A stretch of DNA of 64,000 bases from Larkinella terrae (lineage in GTDB: Bacteria > Bacteroidota > Bacteroidia > Cytophagales > Spirosomataceae): assembly GCF_009668025.1 (NCBI RefSeq), contig NZ_WJXZ01000012.1, forward strand, positions 186,001 to 250,000. The letters run 5' to 3'. The notes under the pieces are model-generated. The model was not told where the DNA came from and ran no database searches. It was given only the letters and a program-made list of their open reading frames with translations. This document shows positions 53,092 to 61,243 of the stretch, in pieces. The number at the start of each line of letters is the position of its first letter. The first letter of the stretch is position 1. Both the position numbers and the translations under genes were made by a program.

Positions 53092-53829
53092 ATGACCGTC
53101 GGACTTTTCATCCCGTGTTACGTAAATCAGTTTTACCCGCAGGCCGCCATCGCCACCCTGCAATTGCTGCAAAAACTGGGGCTCCATGTGGTGTATCCGC
53201 CCCGGCAAACCTGCTGCGGACAGCCCATGGCGAACTCCGGTTTTGAGCACCTGACGCAGGAATGCAACGATCTTTTTCTGGAAAACTTTGCCAGTTTTGA
53301 TTACATCGTCGCGCCCTCGGCCAGTTGCGTGCTGCACGTCAAGCAACACCTGCACTCGACGAACGATCCGGCGCTGGCGGAGCGGGTTCGGTCGAAGGTT
53401 TACGAACTGGTGGAATTTCTGACCGATGTCCTGAAAATAGATCATCTGAAGGCCCGGTTTCCGCACAAAGTCGGGATTCACCAGAGTTGCCACGGATTGC
53501 GGGGGCTGTATCTGGCGCAAATGAGCGAACTCAACGCCCGGCCGTTTTCCAAACCGGTTCAGTTGCTCAACATGGTGGACGGCCTGGAACTAATCGATCT
53601 GGACCGCCCCGACGAATGCTGCGGTTTTGGCGGCACGTTTTGCGTGGCCGAAGAAGCGGTTTCGGTCAAAATGGGCCGGGATCGGGTTACTGACCACGTG
53701 AAAAACGGGGCCGAATACATTACCTCCGTCGATCTTTCCTGCCTGATGCACCTCGAAGGCATTCTGCACCGGAACAAGAGCGCCGTAAAGGCCGTACACA
53801 TTGCAGAAATTCTAAATTCGACCTTGTGA
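53092..53829 (+). CDS. lutA: lactate utilisation Fe-S protein LutA
   Basis: A 245-residue cytoplasmic protein with two cysteine-rich CCG domains (PPRQTCCGQP and PDECCGFGG) that bind Fe-S clusters, and the opening VGLFIPCYVNQFYPQ typical of LutA/YkgE. With LutB and LutC it oxidises L-lactate to pyruvate. First gene of a three-gene operon; its TGA overlaps the next ATG by one base. Confidence 0.95.
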   Translation: MTVGLFIPCYVNQFYPQAAIATLQLLQKLGLHVVYPPRQTCCGQPMANSGFEHLTQECNDLFLENFASFDYIVAPSASCVLHVKQHLHSTNDPALAERVRSKVYELVEFLTDVLKIDHLKARFPHKVGIHQSCHGLRGLYLAQMSELNARPFSKPVQLLNMVDGLELIDLDRPDECCGFGGTFCVAEEAVSVKMGRDRVTDHVKNGAEYITSVDLSCLMHLEGILHRNKSAVKAVHIAEILNSTL

Positions 53830-55223
53830 TGGAAACCAAAACGAAAGACCATGCCGCGCTGGCGGAAGCGTTTATCAGGGACGAGGAACACGTCAACTGG
53901 CACGATGGCGCCCTCTGGTGGATTCGGCAAAAGCGGGACATTGCGTCGAAACAAATCCCGGAATGGGAAGCTTTGCGCGAAACCGCTTCCCGAATCAAAA
54001 GCAATGTGTTGTCCAATCTGCACGATTACCTTTTGCAGTTTGAAGCCAATCTGATCAAAAACGGCATCACCGTTCACTGGGCGTCTGACGCGGAGGAGCA
54101 CAACCGCATTGTGTATTCGATCCTGAAAGCGCGGGAGATCAACCAGATGATCAAGAGCAAATCGATGCTCACCGAAGAATGCCACCTGAACGAATACCTG
54201 GCCGAACGCGGCATCGACGTCATCAACTCCGACCTGGGCGAATACATCCAGCAGCTTGATAATGAGCCGCCCAGCCACATTGTATTGCCCTGTATCCACA
54301 AGCGGAAGGAGGAAATCGGCGAGATTTTCCACGAACACCTCGGCACCGAAAAAGGCGTTTCGGACCCGACTACGCTGACCCGGTTTGCCCGGCGGCACCT
54401 CCGCAATGCCTTCATCACCCGTCGTGCGGCCCTCACGGGCGTGAATTTTGCCGTCGCCGAAACCGGTGAATACGTGGTTTGTACCAACGAAGGCAATGCC
54501 GACATGGGCGCGCATTTGTCAGACGTGCAGATTGCGTCAATGGGCCTTGAAAAGATCATTCCGCAGAAGAAACACCTCGGTATTTTTTTACGGCTGCTGG
54601 CCCGCAGCGCCACCGGCCAGCCCATCACGATTTACTCCAGCCATTTCAAAAAACCGCGTGCAGGGCAGGAAATGCACCTGATTCTGGTCGATCTCGGACG
54701 AACCCGCCAACTGGGTCGGCCCGAATTCCGGGAATCGTTGAAATGCATCAAATGCGGGGCCTGCATGAATACCTGCCCGGTTTACCGGAAAAGTGGCGGT
54801 TTGAGTTACCACAACACCATTTCCGGGCCGATCGGCGCCATTCTGGCCCCGAATCTGGACATGAAGAGGCACGCGGACCTGCCGTTTGCGTCAACGCTCT
54901 GCGGTTCCTGCTCCAACGTCTGTCCGGTGAAAATCAACATTCACGATCAGTTGTACCAATGGCGGCAGGTGATCGTGAAAGAAGGCTTTGCCGCCAACAC
55001 CAAAGTACTGGGCATGAAAGCAATGGCTTGGACGTTATCGTCGCCGAACTCGTATACGCGCATGGGCCGGGCGGGGCGGTGGGTGCTGAACAACATCCCG
55101 TTTGCCATCAACAACAAGCTCAATCCCTGGTACAAACAGCGCGAAATGCCGGACGGACCAAAGGAGTCATTTGGGGAATGGTACGCCAAAAACCAGAAAG
55201 AAAACGGTTCCGATAAAAAATAA
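53829..55223 (+). CDS. lutB: lactate utilisation Fe-S protein LutB
   Basis: A 464-residue protein from the ATG at 53829 (TGATG overlap with lutA). It has an N-terminal LUD domain (GVNFAVAETGEYVVCTNEGN) and two 4Fe-4S motifs (CIKCGACMNTCPVYR, and CGSCSNVCPVKINIH). These pass electrons from lactate oxidation. The composition and spacing match the operon. Confidence 0.96.
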   Translation: METKTKDHAALAEAFIRDEEHVNWHDGALWWIRQKRDIASKQIPEWEALRETASRIKSNVLSNLHDYLLQFEANLIKNGITVHWASDAEEHNRIVYSILKAREINQMIKSKSMLTEECHLNEYLAERGIDVINSDLGEYIQQLDNEPPSHIVLPCIHKRKEEIGEIFHEHLGTEKGVSDPTTLTRFARRHLRNAFITRRAALTGVNFAVAETGEYVVCTNEGNADMGAHLSDVQIASMGLEKIIPQKKHLGIFLRLLARSATGQPITIYSSHFKKPRAGQEMHLILVDLGRTRQLGRPEFRESLKCIKCGACMNTCPVYRKSGGLSYHNTISGPIGAILAPNLDMKRHADLPFASTLCGSCSNVCPVKINIHDQLYQWRQVIVKEGFAANTKVLGMKAMAWTLSSPNSYTRMGRAGRWVLNNIPFAINNKLNPWYKQREMPDGPKESFGEWYAKNQKENGSDKK

Positions 55224-55255
55224 AAAACCGCTAATTACTGTAACTGAAAACCGGC

Positions 55256-55840
55256 ATGAGCACCCGAGAAAGTATTCTGGCTGCAGTTTTGAAAAACCAG
55301 CCACCCGCCAGCCCATTGCCCGACATTTCGGCGTTTCAGGGTACCGATCAGGATATCGTTGCCAGATACCGGGCGGTTTTTACCGGCATCGGCGGAAGCG
55401 TTTTTGAAGTGGAAAATTTTGCGGAAATCAACGACCGGATTCGGGAGAATTTTGACGCGACGAAACGCATCCTAACCACCCTGCCCGGCCTGGCCGGTTA
55501 TTTTGAGCAACTGTCTACGACGGCTGATCCGCGCACGTTCGACGATGTGGAACTGGCCGTGATCGAAGCGCAGCTGGCGGTGGCAGAAAACGGGGCGGTT
55601 TGGCTCCCGGAACAACGCATGGGGCAGCGGATTATCCCATATATCTGCCAGCATCTGGCCGTGGTGGTCCCGGTCGCAACCATCGTTCCAACGCTCCACG
55701 AAGCCTACGCGCAGATTGGCGAGGGCGACTACGGTTTCGGCGCATTCATCGGTGGCCCCTCCAAAACCGCCGACATCGAACAGGCCCTCGTCATGGGCGC
55801 CCACGGACCCATTACCATGACGGTTTTTATTTTAAAATGA
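55256..55840 (+). CDS. lutC: lactate utilisation protein LutC
   Basis: A 194-residue protein of the LUD family. TREXXLAAVLKNQP-like opening, then AVIEAQLAVAENGAVWL and a closing GPSKTADIEQALVMGAHGP, all characteristic of LutC/YkgG. It completes the lutABC operon, 32 bp after lutB. A long palindromic terminator follows. Confidence 0.94.
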   Translation: MSTRESILAAVLKNQPPASPLPDISAFQGTDQDIVARYRAVFTGIGGSVFEVENFAEINDRIRENFDATKRILTTLPGLAGYFEQLSTTADPRTFDDVELAVIEAQLAVAENGAVWLPEQRMGQRIIPYICQHLAVVVPVATIVPTLHEAYAQIGEGDYGFGAFIGGPSKTADIEQALVMGAHGPITMTVFILK

Positions 55841-55870
55841 TGAGTCTAAAATAAGATTACACCTATCATC

Positions 55871-55934
55871 GCCCCCCACCCCCAAAAGGGGGCTTAAGTA
55901 CACCGATGCAAGCCCCCTTTAGGGGGTGGGGGGC
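55871..55934. terminator. terminator-like palindrome after lutC
   Basis: GCCCCCCACCCCC... (55871-55895) pairs with 55910-55934 to give a very GC-rich stem of about 25 bp with one or two mismatches and a 14-nt loop. It resembles the palindrome at 23677 in design and lies 30 bp after lutC. Confidence 0.7.
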
Positions 55935-55966
55935 AGAAAGGAAAAATCTAAATTTTAGACATCTCT

Positions 55967-56052
55967 CAATGTTAAATGTACAATGAGGAATGCAAAAGTA
56001 GTCGCCAAATCAGCCTTTTACGGTCTACATTGATCATTTATCATTTCTATTC
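55967..56052. repeat. heptad-phased inverted repeat before the malate synthase gene
   Basis: The left arm has AATG at 55968, 55975, 55982 and 55989 and AAGT at 55996. The right arm has CATT at 56028, 56035 and 56042. All spacings are exactly 7 bp. The arms are imperfect reverse complements. The right arm ends about 27 bp before the start codon at 56072. Confidence 0.85.
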
Positions 56053-56071
56053 TATAGCTAACCTCCTGAAT

Positions 56072-57967
56072 ATGAGCATTATCATTCGTGACAACCTGAA
56101 AGAAACGTACCGGGATGTGTATACCGCCGAAGCGCTTTCGGCGCTTTCGGCGCTGGCTCACTTCAACAAGCGGATTAAAGCGGTGATGGCAACCCGGCTG
56201 AAACGACGGACGGATCGCCGGCAGCAGCACCAGCGGATTACGTTTCTCGATCCGGAAAGTGTCATTCCCGGAACCAGCATCAGGGTTCAGGATGCGCGCG
56301 ACGGCAAGTTTGAGGGCTCACCGATTCCGGCGGATCTGCAACGGCAGTGGATTCAGGGAACGGGACCGGCGGCCAAACCCAACGCACCGGTCGAAAACAG
56401 CATTCGGAACGTGGCCTACGCCCTGCTGTCGGGCGCCGACGGCTGGATGTTCGATGGCGAAGACGCGCTCGGTCAGATCACAACCATGTCGCTCGATAAC
56501 CAGCGCAATTTGAAACTCGCCATTCACAAAGACCCGGTTTTTCTGAAAGCCGCCGAACAGGTTGCGGCCGAAATGAACCGCTGGGCGGTTTCGTTTCTTG
56601 GCCGGGAAATCATTACGGATTGGGGAAACCAGTTGAATTTCACCACCAAAATCTTCCGGGCGCGCGGGCTGCACCTCGACGACCGGCACATCCGGGATGC
56701 GGAAGGAACGGCCCTGGCCGCGTCGATTGTCGACGCGACGCTTTACGTGGTCAATAATTATCAGGCACTGCAACAGGCCGGGTCGTCCGTCGTCCTGTAC
56801 CTGCCCAAAATCCAAACCGCCGAAGAAGCCGCCGTCTGGAACGAGCTGCTCACGGCGCTGGAAAACCACCTGGGGCTCGAAACCGGCACCATCAAAGTCT
56901 ACGTGCTCGTTGAACAGCTCGAAGCGACGCACCAGTTGATGGAAATCCGGGCGGTTTTGGGCAAGCATTTCGTGGGCTACAACACCGGTCGCTGGGACTA
57001 CATCAACAGCGTTTCGGACGCGATGGCGTGGGATAAAACCTTCATCAACCCGAACATCGAAGCCATTACGATGACGTACGGCTACATGCGGAACTACGAA
57101 GACCGGGTTCGCCGGGCGGTCAACACCCCGGATCTTCACGGTAATTTTGCGTTGTGGCAGGGCGGAATGGAACCGAACATTCCGGTGGGTTCGGAAGCAG
57201 GCGTTTCGGCCAGCATGCAGAAGGCGGTGGCGGGTGCCGGTCGCGAGCAACGCGAAGGCGCCAGCGGCAAGTGGGTGGCGCACTGGAAAATGGTGCACAT
57301 TGTCCGACCGGTTTGGGCGGAAATCGGGGCCGCTAACCAGTTGGGCCGGGCGTTTCCGCGACTGACGTACACGCAGGCCGATGCCGACGGACTAATTCTG
57401 ATTGAACCGGCTCCGACCGACATTCGGGGCGCGCGCAACCTGCTGAGTGTGGCCCTCCAATACGGCAATGCGTTCGGGCAGGGCATGCAGGCAGCCGCTT
57501 TGAAACCGGCGGATTTCTTCGGAAACGACGATATTCTGTACTTGATGGAAGACATGGCGACCGGCGAAATTCGGCTGAGTATTCTCTGGGAATGGCTGCA
57601 CAAGGGCGCAACGCTGACCGAAGATGACCCGGAAACCGGCACCAAAGCCGGAGCGGTTTTTTCGGAAGAACTGTACAGGAAACTGCTGGACGAAGAATAC
57701 GAAAAGCTGTTGAAAGCCGCCAGTAAGGATGTTTACGAAAACTCGAAAACCACGACGCTGCCCATTGCCCTGGAAATCGCGAATGTGTATATTCTGAGCG
57801 AAGTAAAACCGCCCTGGTTTATCGACCTGCTGAACATCAACCTCAACAACCTGGATTTAGCCGTGGCGAAAAACCGCATCGGATTGTATATGAACACGCT
57901 CAAAACCGAAGGAAAGCGGATTACCGAAAACCTGGATTTTGCCCCGACGAATCCCGTTGCCAGCTAA
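56072..57967 (+). CDS. malate synthase, divergent
   Basis: A 631-residue protein from the ATG at 56072; the longer frame to 55976 would translate the repeat arm. It has the malate synthase barrel: DGWMFDGEDALGQ (metal-site region), VLVEQLEATHQLMEI, GYNTGRWDYINS and, near the C-terminus, LMEDMATGEIRLSILWEW, which matches the MEDAATAEISR segment with the catalytic Asp. It should condense glyoxylate with acetyl-CoA to malate. It is longer than MalS A (about 530) and diverges in the C-terminal half. No isocitrate lyase gene is in the window. It follows lutABC. Confidence 0.82.
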   Translation: MSIIIRDNLKETYRDVYTAEALSALSALAHFNKRIKAVMATRLKRRTDRRQQHQRITFLDPESVIPGTSIRVQDARDGKFEGSPIPADLQRQWIQGTGPAAKPNAPVENSIRNVAYALLSGADGWMFDGEDALGQITTMSLDNQRNLKLAIHKDPVFLKAAEQVAAEMNRWAVSFLGREIITDWGNQLNFTTKIFRARGLHLDDRHIRDAEGTALAASIVDATLYVVNNYQALQQAGSSVVLYLPKIQTAEEAAVWNELLTALENHLGLETGTIKVYVLVEQLEATHQLMEIRAVLGKHFVGYNTGRWDYINSVSDAMAWDKTFINPNIEAITMTYGYMRNYEDRVRRAVNTPDLHGNFALWQGGMEPNIPVGSEAGVSASMQKAVAGAGREQREGASGKWVAHWKMVHIVRPVWAEIGAANQLGRAFPRLTYTQADADGLILIEPAPTDIRGARNLLSVALQYGNAFGQGMQAAALKPADFFGNDDILYLMEDMATGEIRLSILWEWLHKGATLTEDDPETGTKAGAVFSEELYRKLLDEEYEKLLKAASKDVYENSKTTTLPIALEIANVYILSEVKPPWFIDLLNINLNNLDLAVAKNRIGLYMNTLKTEGKRITENLDFAPTNPVAS

Positions 57968-58028
57968 TTCACGACAATTAGCTGGAAATAAGCCATTTCC
58001 AGAAAACTACGCAGACTACATTTCCGTC

Positions 58029-58072
58029 AGGTGACGTTACGGCTGTCAATGGTCAGTAGCGTCACCTTTTTC
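58029..58072 (+). terminator. intrinsic terminator after malate synthase
   Basis: AGGTGACG (58029-58036) pairs with CGTCACCT (58060-58067) and is followed by TTTTCT. The loop is long, 23 nt. It lies 61 bp after the malate synthase stop. Confidence 0.65.
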
Positions 58073-58147
58073 TCCGATTGACAAGTCCTTTTAGTAGGCC
58101 ACCAGCTTCCCTTTCGCCCGCATTTCCGCAAAATAAAATCGTTAGCA

Positions 58148-58166
58148 GTAACTATTGAATAGTTAC
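58148..58166. promoter_or_regulatory. 19-nt perfect palindrome, possible operator
   Basis: GTAACTATT-G-AATAGTTAC is a perfect inverted repeat with 9-bp arms. It lies about 260 bp upstream of the kinase gene that opens the phospho-signalling cluster. The form suits a dimeric regulator, but nothing identifies which. Confidence 0.4.
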
Positions 58167-58428
58167 GAATTAGCCGGGAAATTGAGCCGCTTAATTCATT
58201 CCATTTTTACGGCCCGGCCGCGCGTTGTTGCAAGCCCGAATTCTTTGCCTTGAAAGGAAATTCCCTGGGCTTTTCTTTCTGTATCTAGTTGATAATCAGG
58301 AATTAGGAAAAAGAATTTTGAGCAATTTTTCAAAATCCGCTGACATTCGCCCGGAAAGATTGATGAACTCAATGACAACGAATTAGCCTGCTCTTTCGCA
58401 GCCTTCATAACCTTTACGTCGGAGTTTT

Positions 58429-60285
58429 ATGCAAACGCAACTTCTTACCTACACATTAAGCCAGAAATTAGGGGAAGGCGGAATGGCCACCGTCTGGTAC
58501 GCCGAGAACGCGCTCGGAAAACGCTTCGCGATCAAAGTGCTGAAGCCGGGGATGGAACTCAAGGAAAAGCTGGCCGAGCGGTTCCGGCTGGAGGCCAAAA
58601 TGATGGTAAGTCTGGAACATCCGCACATCCGTCAGGTGATTGATTATCACGAGGATGCGGGTACGATGGCGATCATTATGGAGTATCTGGAGGGCGAAGA
58701 CCTGGGGCGGTATCTGATCGAACGCGGGCCGGTTTCCGAAGCGCAGGCCCTCAAATGGTTCAACGACATTCTGGATGCGGTGGCGTATGTCCACCAGAAA
58801 AACTACATCCACCGCGACATTAAGCCCTCCAACCTCTTCCTGACCCGCAACGGCCAAATCAAGGTGATGGATTTCGGGATTGCCAAGATCGTCAACGCCA
58901 ATCTGGAACTGACCGAAACGCATACCAACATCGGTTCGCCCCAGTACATGAGCCCGGAGCAGATTACCACGCCCCGATCCATCGATTACCGCACCGATAT
59001 TTACTCGCTGGGCGTCACCCTCTACGCACTTTTAACGGGCAAAAAACCGTATGACGATTCGTACGGATCGGCGTATACCGTTCAGGCCGAGATTGTTAAA
59101 AAACCGCTGCCGTTCATTCCGGGCGTTTCGCAGCGCGTCAACGCGGCCATTCAGAAAGCCACCAGCAAGAATCCCGGCGAGCGGTTTCAGAGTTGTGCGG
59201 CTTTTAAAGAAGCACTGGCCGAACCGCTACCGGTTTTTCCGGGAAATGATGACGACAAAACGCTGATCCGGAACCCGAACCGGGTGAACCTGCCCGACGA
59301 TGTCCGGCCCCGGGAAGTGGTGAAACCGGAGGAGGTGAAAAACGAAATTCCTGACCCGAAAAAACCGGACGATGGTCCGAAGAAACAGACCGAAAAGAAA
59401 TCCCACACGCTCCGGAATGTGCTCATCGGTTTTGTGGCGCTGCTGGTGCTGGGCGGGGGGTTGTTCGCAGCCTGGACGTATTTTGTGAAAGGCGACATCA
59501 CGAAAGGTGTTGAACTGGCCAACAAGGGCGAATACACCGAAGCGTTTTTTCTGCTTTATAAACACCGGAATTCGCCTTTCATGACGCCCGAAGCGATTCA
59601 CCACCTGGGGTACATGTACAACACCGGTACGGGAACGCAGCGGGATTACAGCGAAGCCCTGCGCTGGTACTGGAAAGCCGCCGATCAGGGTTACCTCCTG
59701 AGTCTGAGTAACATCGGGGCGATGTATCAGTTCGGCATGGGCGTGGCCGTCGACCTGCCGAAAGCCCGGGAGTATTACGAAAAAGCCGCAGCGGGCGGTA
59801 TTGCCAAAGCCAAATACAATCTGGGCGAGTTATATTTTAACGGCACCGGCGTAAACCGAAACTATTACGAAGCGATCCGTTATTACCGGGAAGGTGCCGA
59901 AGGCGGTGACGCCGGGGCTCAGTTTAAGCTGGGGCTGTCGTACCAGTACGCCTACGGCGTCAGCAAGGATTATTCGCAGGCCGAATACTGGTTCCGGAAA
60001 GCCGCCAGCCAGAATTACGCGGATGCGCAGAACTCGCTCGGGGTGCTTTATTACGGTGGTTACATCGGCGGCAACGGCGTCGATTATGCAACCGCCCGTT
60101 TCTGGTACCAGAAAGCCGCTGAGCAGAACAACGTCTATTCGCTGTATAACCTGGGTTATCTGCACGATTATGGACAGGGCGTCACCCAGAACTGGACGAT
60201 TGCCGTTGACTATTACAAAAAAGCCGCCCGGCTGGGTTACGCCGATGCCCAGAAGCGATTAAACCAGTTCTCGATACGCTGGTAA
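58429..60285 (+). CDS. membrane Ser/Thr protein kinase with Sel1 repeats
   Basis: A 618-residue eukaryotic-type kinase. The Gly-rich loop is LGEGGMATVWYA (14-25), the catalytic Lys36 is in FAIKVL, the HRD loop HRDIKPSN starts at residue 128, and VMDFGIAKI is the DFG motif. The kinase domain ends near 265. A Lys/Asp/Pro-rich linker leads to one membrane segment (about 328-350) and then at least six Sel1 repeats (AALRWYWKAADQGY-like units) outside the cytoplasm, probably for sensing or partner binding. It opens a cluster with FHA readers and a PP2C phosphatase. Confidence 0.93.
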   Translation: MQTQLLTYTLSQKLGEGGMATVWYAENALGKRFAIKVLKPGMELKEKLAERFRLEAKMMVSLEHPHIRQVIDYHEDAGTMAIIMEYLEGEDLGRYLIERGPVSEAQALKWFNDILDAVAYVHQKNYIHRDIKPSNLFLTRNGQIKVMDFGIAKIVNANLELTETHTNIGSPQYMSPEQITTPRSIDYRTDIYSLGVTLYALLTGKKPYDDSYGSAYTVQAEIVKKPLPFIPGVSQRVNAAIQKATSKNPGERFQSCAAFKEALAEPLPVFPGNDDDKTLIRNPNRVNLPDDVRPREVVKPEEVKNEIPDPKKPDDGPKKQTEKKSHTLRNVLIGFVALLVLGGGLFAAWTYFVKGDITKGVELANKGEYTEAFFLLYKHRNSPFMTPEAIHHLGYMYNTGTGTQRDYSEALRWYWKAADQGYLLSLSNIGAMYQFGMGVAVDLPKAREYYEKAAAGGIAKAKYNLGELYFNGTGVNRNYYEAIRYYREGAEGGDAGAQFKLGLSYQYAYGVSKDYSQAEYWFRKAASQNYADAQNSLGVLYYGGYIGGNGVDYATARFWYQKAAEQNNVYSLYNLGYLHDYGQGVTQNWTIAVDYYKKAARLGYADAQKRLNQFSIRW

Positions 60286-60290
60286 AAAAT

Positions 60291-60412
60291 AGTTTAAGGT
60301 TTGTGGTTTTACGTTTATAGTTTAAGTGACAACGTATTGATAAACAGGGTAATCAATGCAACTATAAACCGCAAACCATAAACACTAAACGGTTAAACCT
60401 CAAACCCTAAAC
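60291..60412. repeat. heptad-phased inverted repeat between kinase and FHA genes
   Basis: The left arm is five exact heptads of form NGTTTNN from 60291 to 60325. The right arm has AAAC at 60366, 60373, 60380, 60387, 60395, 60402 and 60409, spaced 7 bp with one slip to 8. This is the clearest example of the class in the window. It lies between two same-strand genes of one cluster. Confidence 0.92.
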
Positions 60413-60422
60413 TTGCCAAACC

Positions 60423-61118
60423 ATGACGCCCGATGCTTCCCGGCCGACCGCCTTGCGCGTGATCCGGATCGGAAAAAATAAAGACAATGACGTGGTGCTC
60501 GAAAAACCGGGCATCAGTCGCTACCACGCCCGGCTGACGCTGTACACCGACTTTCTGGGTTTGCTCGAAGACCTCGACTCCACCTACGGAACCGAGGTTG
60601 ACGGGCGTCGGATTGTGCAGAAAATGATTACGCCGAGCAGCGACGTGGTGCTGGGAACCATCGCCAAACTGGACGTCAGAACGCTTTTCGAGAAAGTCCG
60701 GCCCCCGGCGTCAATTCCTCCTCCCATTCCCAAACCGCTGCCGAACCAACCGCCCGGCCCGATTCCGCAACCAACCCCCGTGGCACCTGCCGGTAATTTT
60801 GCCGAAGAGCTATCCCGCCTGAGCTGGCACTATGAACAGTATATGACGGCGAAACAGGAAATTCTGACCGGTGATCCGAAGAAAAAAGCCTGGATTCGGG
60901 TCGCCATTGGCTGGGTTCCGTACGCTGGTTTTCCGCTGGCGGCTTTGATCGATGCGTACGTCTTCAATACCACCGAACGGGTTCAGGTGCTGGACGAAGC
61001 GTTCCGGCGCGATTACAAATGCCCGAACCCCGCCTGTCAGCAGTTTCTGGGCTACGTTCCCTACAGCGAACTGGTGCGGCAACGGCAATGTCGGTATTGC
61101 AAATGCCTGTGGGTTTGA
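60423..61118 (+). CDS. FHA domain protein with C-terminal zinc ribbon
   Basis: A 231-residue protein. The FHA domain (about 8-85) shows RIGKNKDNDVVL, ISRYHARL and DLDSTYGTEVDG, the residues that read phosphothreonine. A Pro-rich linker follows, then a helical segment with a short hydrophobic stretch, and a four-Cys ribbon (CPNPACQQF... CRYCKC) at the end. It should bind a phosphorylated target of the upstream kinase. It lies 137 bp after the kinase gene, across a heptad repeat. Confidence 0.9.
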   Translation: MTPDASRPTALRVIRIGKNKDNDVVLEKPGISRYHARLTLYTDFLGLLEDLDSTYGTEVDGRRIVQKMITPSSDVVLGTIAKLDVRTLFEKVRPPASIPPPIPKPLPNQPPGPIPQPTPVAPAGNFAEELSRLSWHYEQYMTAKQEILTGDPKKKAWIRVAIGWVPYAGFPLAALIDAYVFNTTERVQVLDEAFRRDYKCPNPACQQFLGYVPYSELVRQRQCRYCKCLWV

Positions 61119-61243
61119 TCCCCGAAAAAAAATTGAAAAAATTTTTCACTGGGGCACTGACATCCCGCAAGCGGCCCGGATAAAGAAGTAGAAAGCGCAA
61201 CAAAGCGACTCAAAATCAGCTCACATACTAAATCATTCCGACA

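Larger units (their letters stand above)
57968..58428. other. 461-bp gap with terminator and operator-like palindrome
   Basis: The gap holds the terminator at 58029-58072 and a perfect 19-nt palindrome at 58148-58166. The remainder, 58170-58420, is AT-rich with no convincing frame; a 70-codon minus-strand frame at 58196-58408 looks random. GGAG at 58421-58424 lies 4 bp before the kinase start and may act as a ribosome-binding site. Confidence 0.5.

Noticed and set aside
56318-57298. 326-codon minus-strand frame opposite malate synthase
   Set aside because: Antisense shadow of a gene with clear catalytic motifs.
58196-58408. 70-codon minus-strand frame in the gap before the kinase gene
   Set aside because: No start context, no family likeness, AT-rich non-coding composition.
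60291-60412. CRISPR-like array
   Set aside because: Units are 7 bp without spacers, variable in sequence and arranged as an inverted repeat; no cas gene is nearby.
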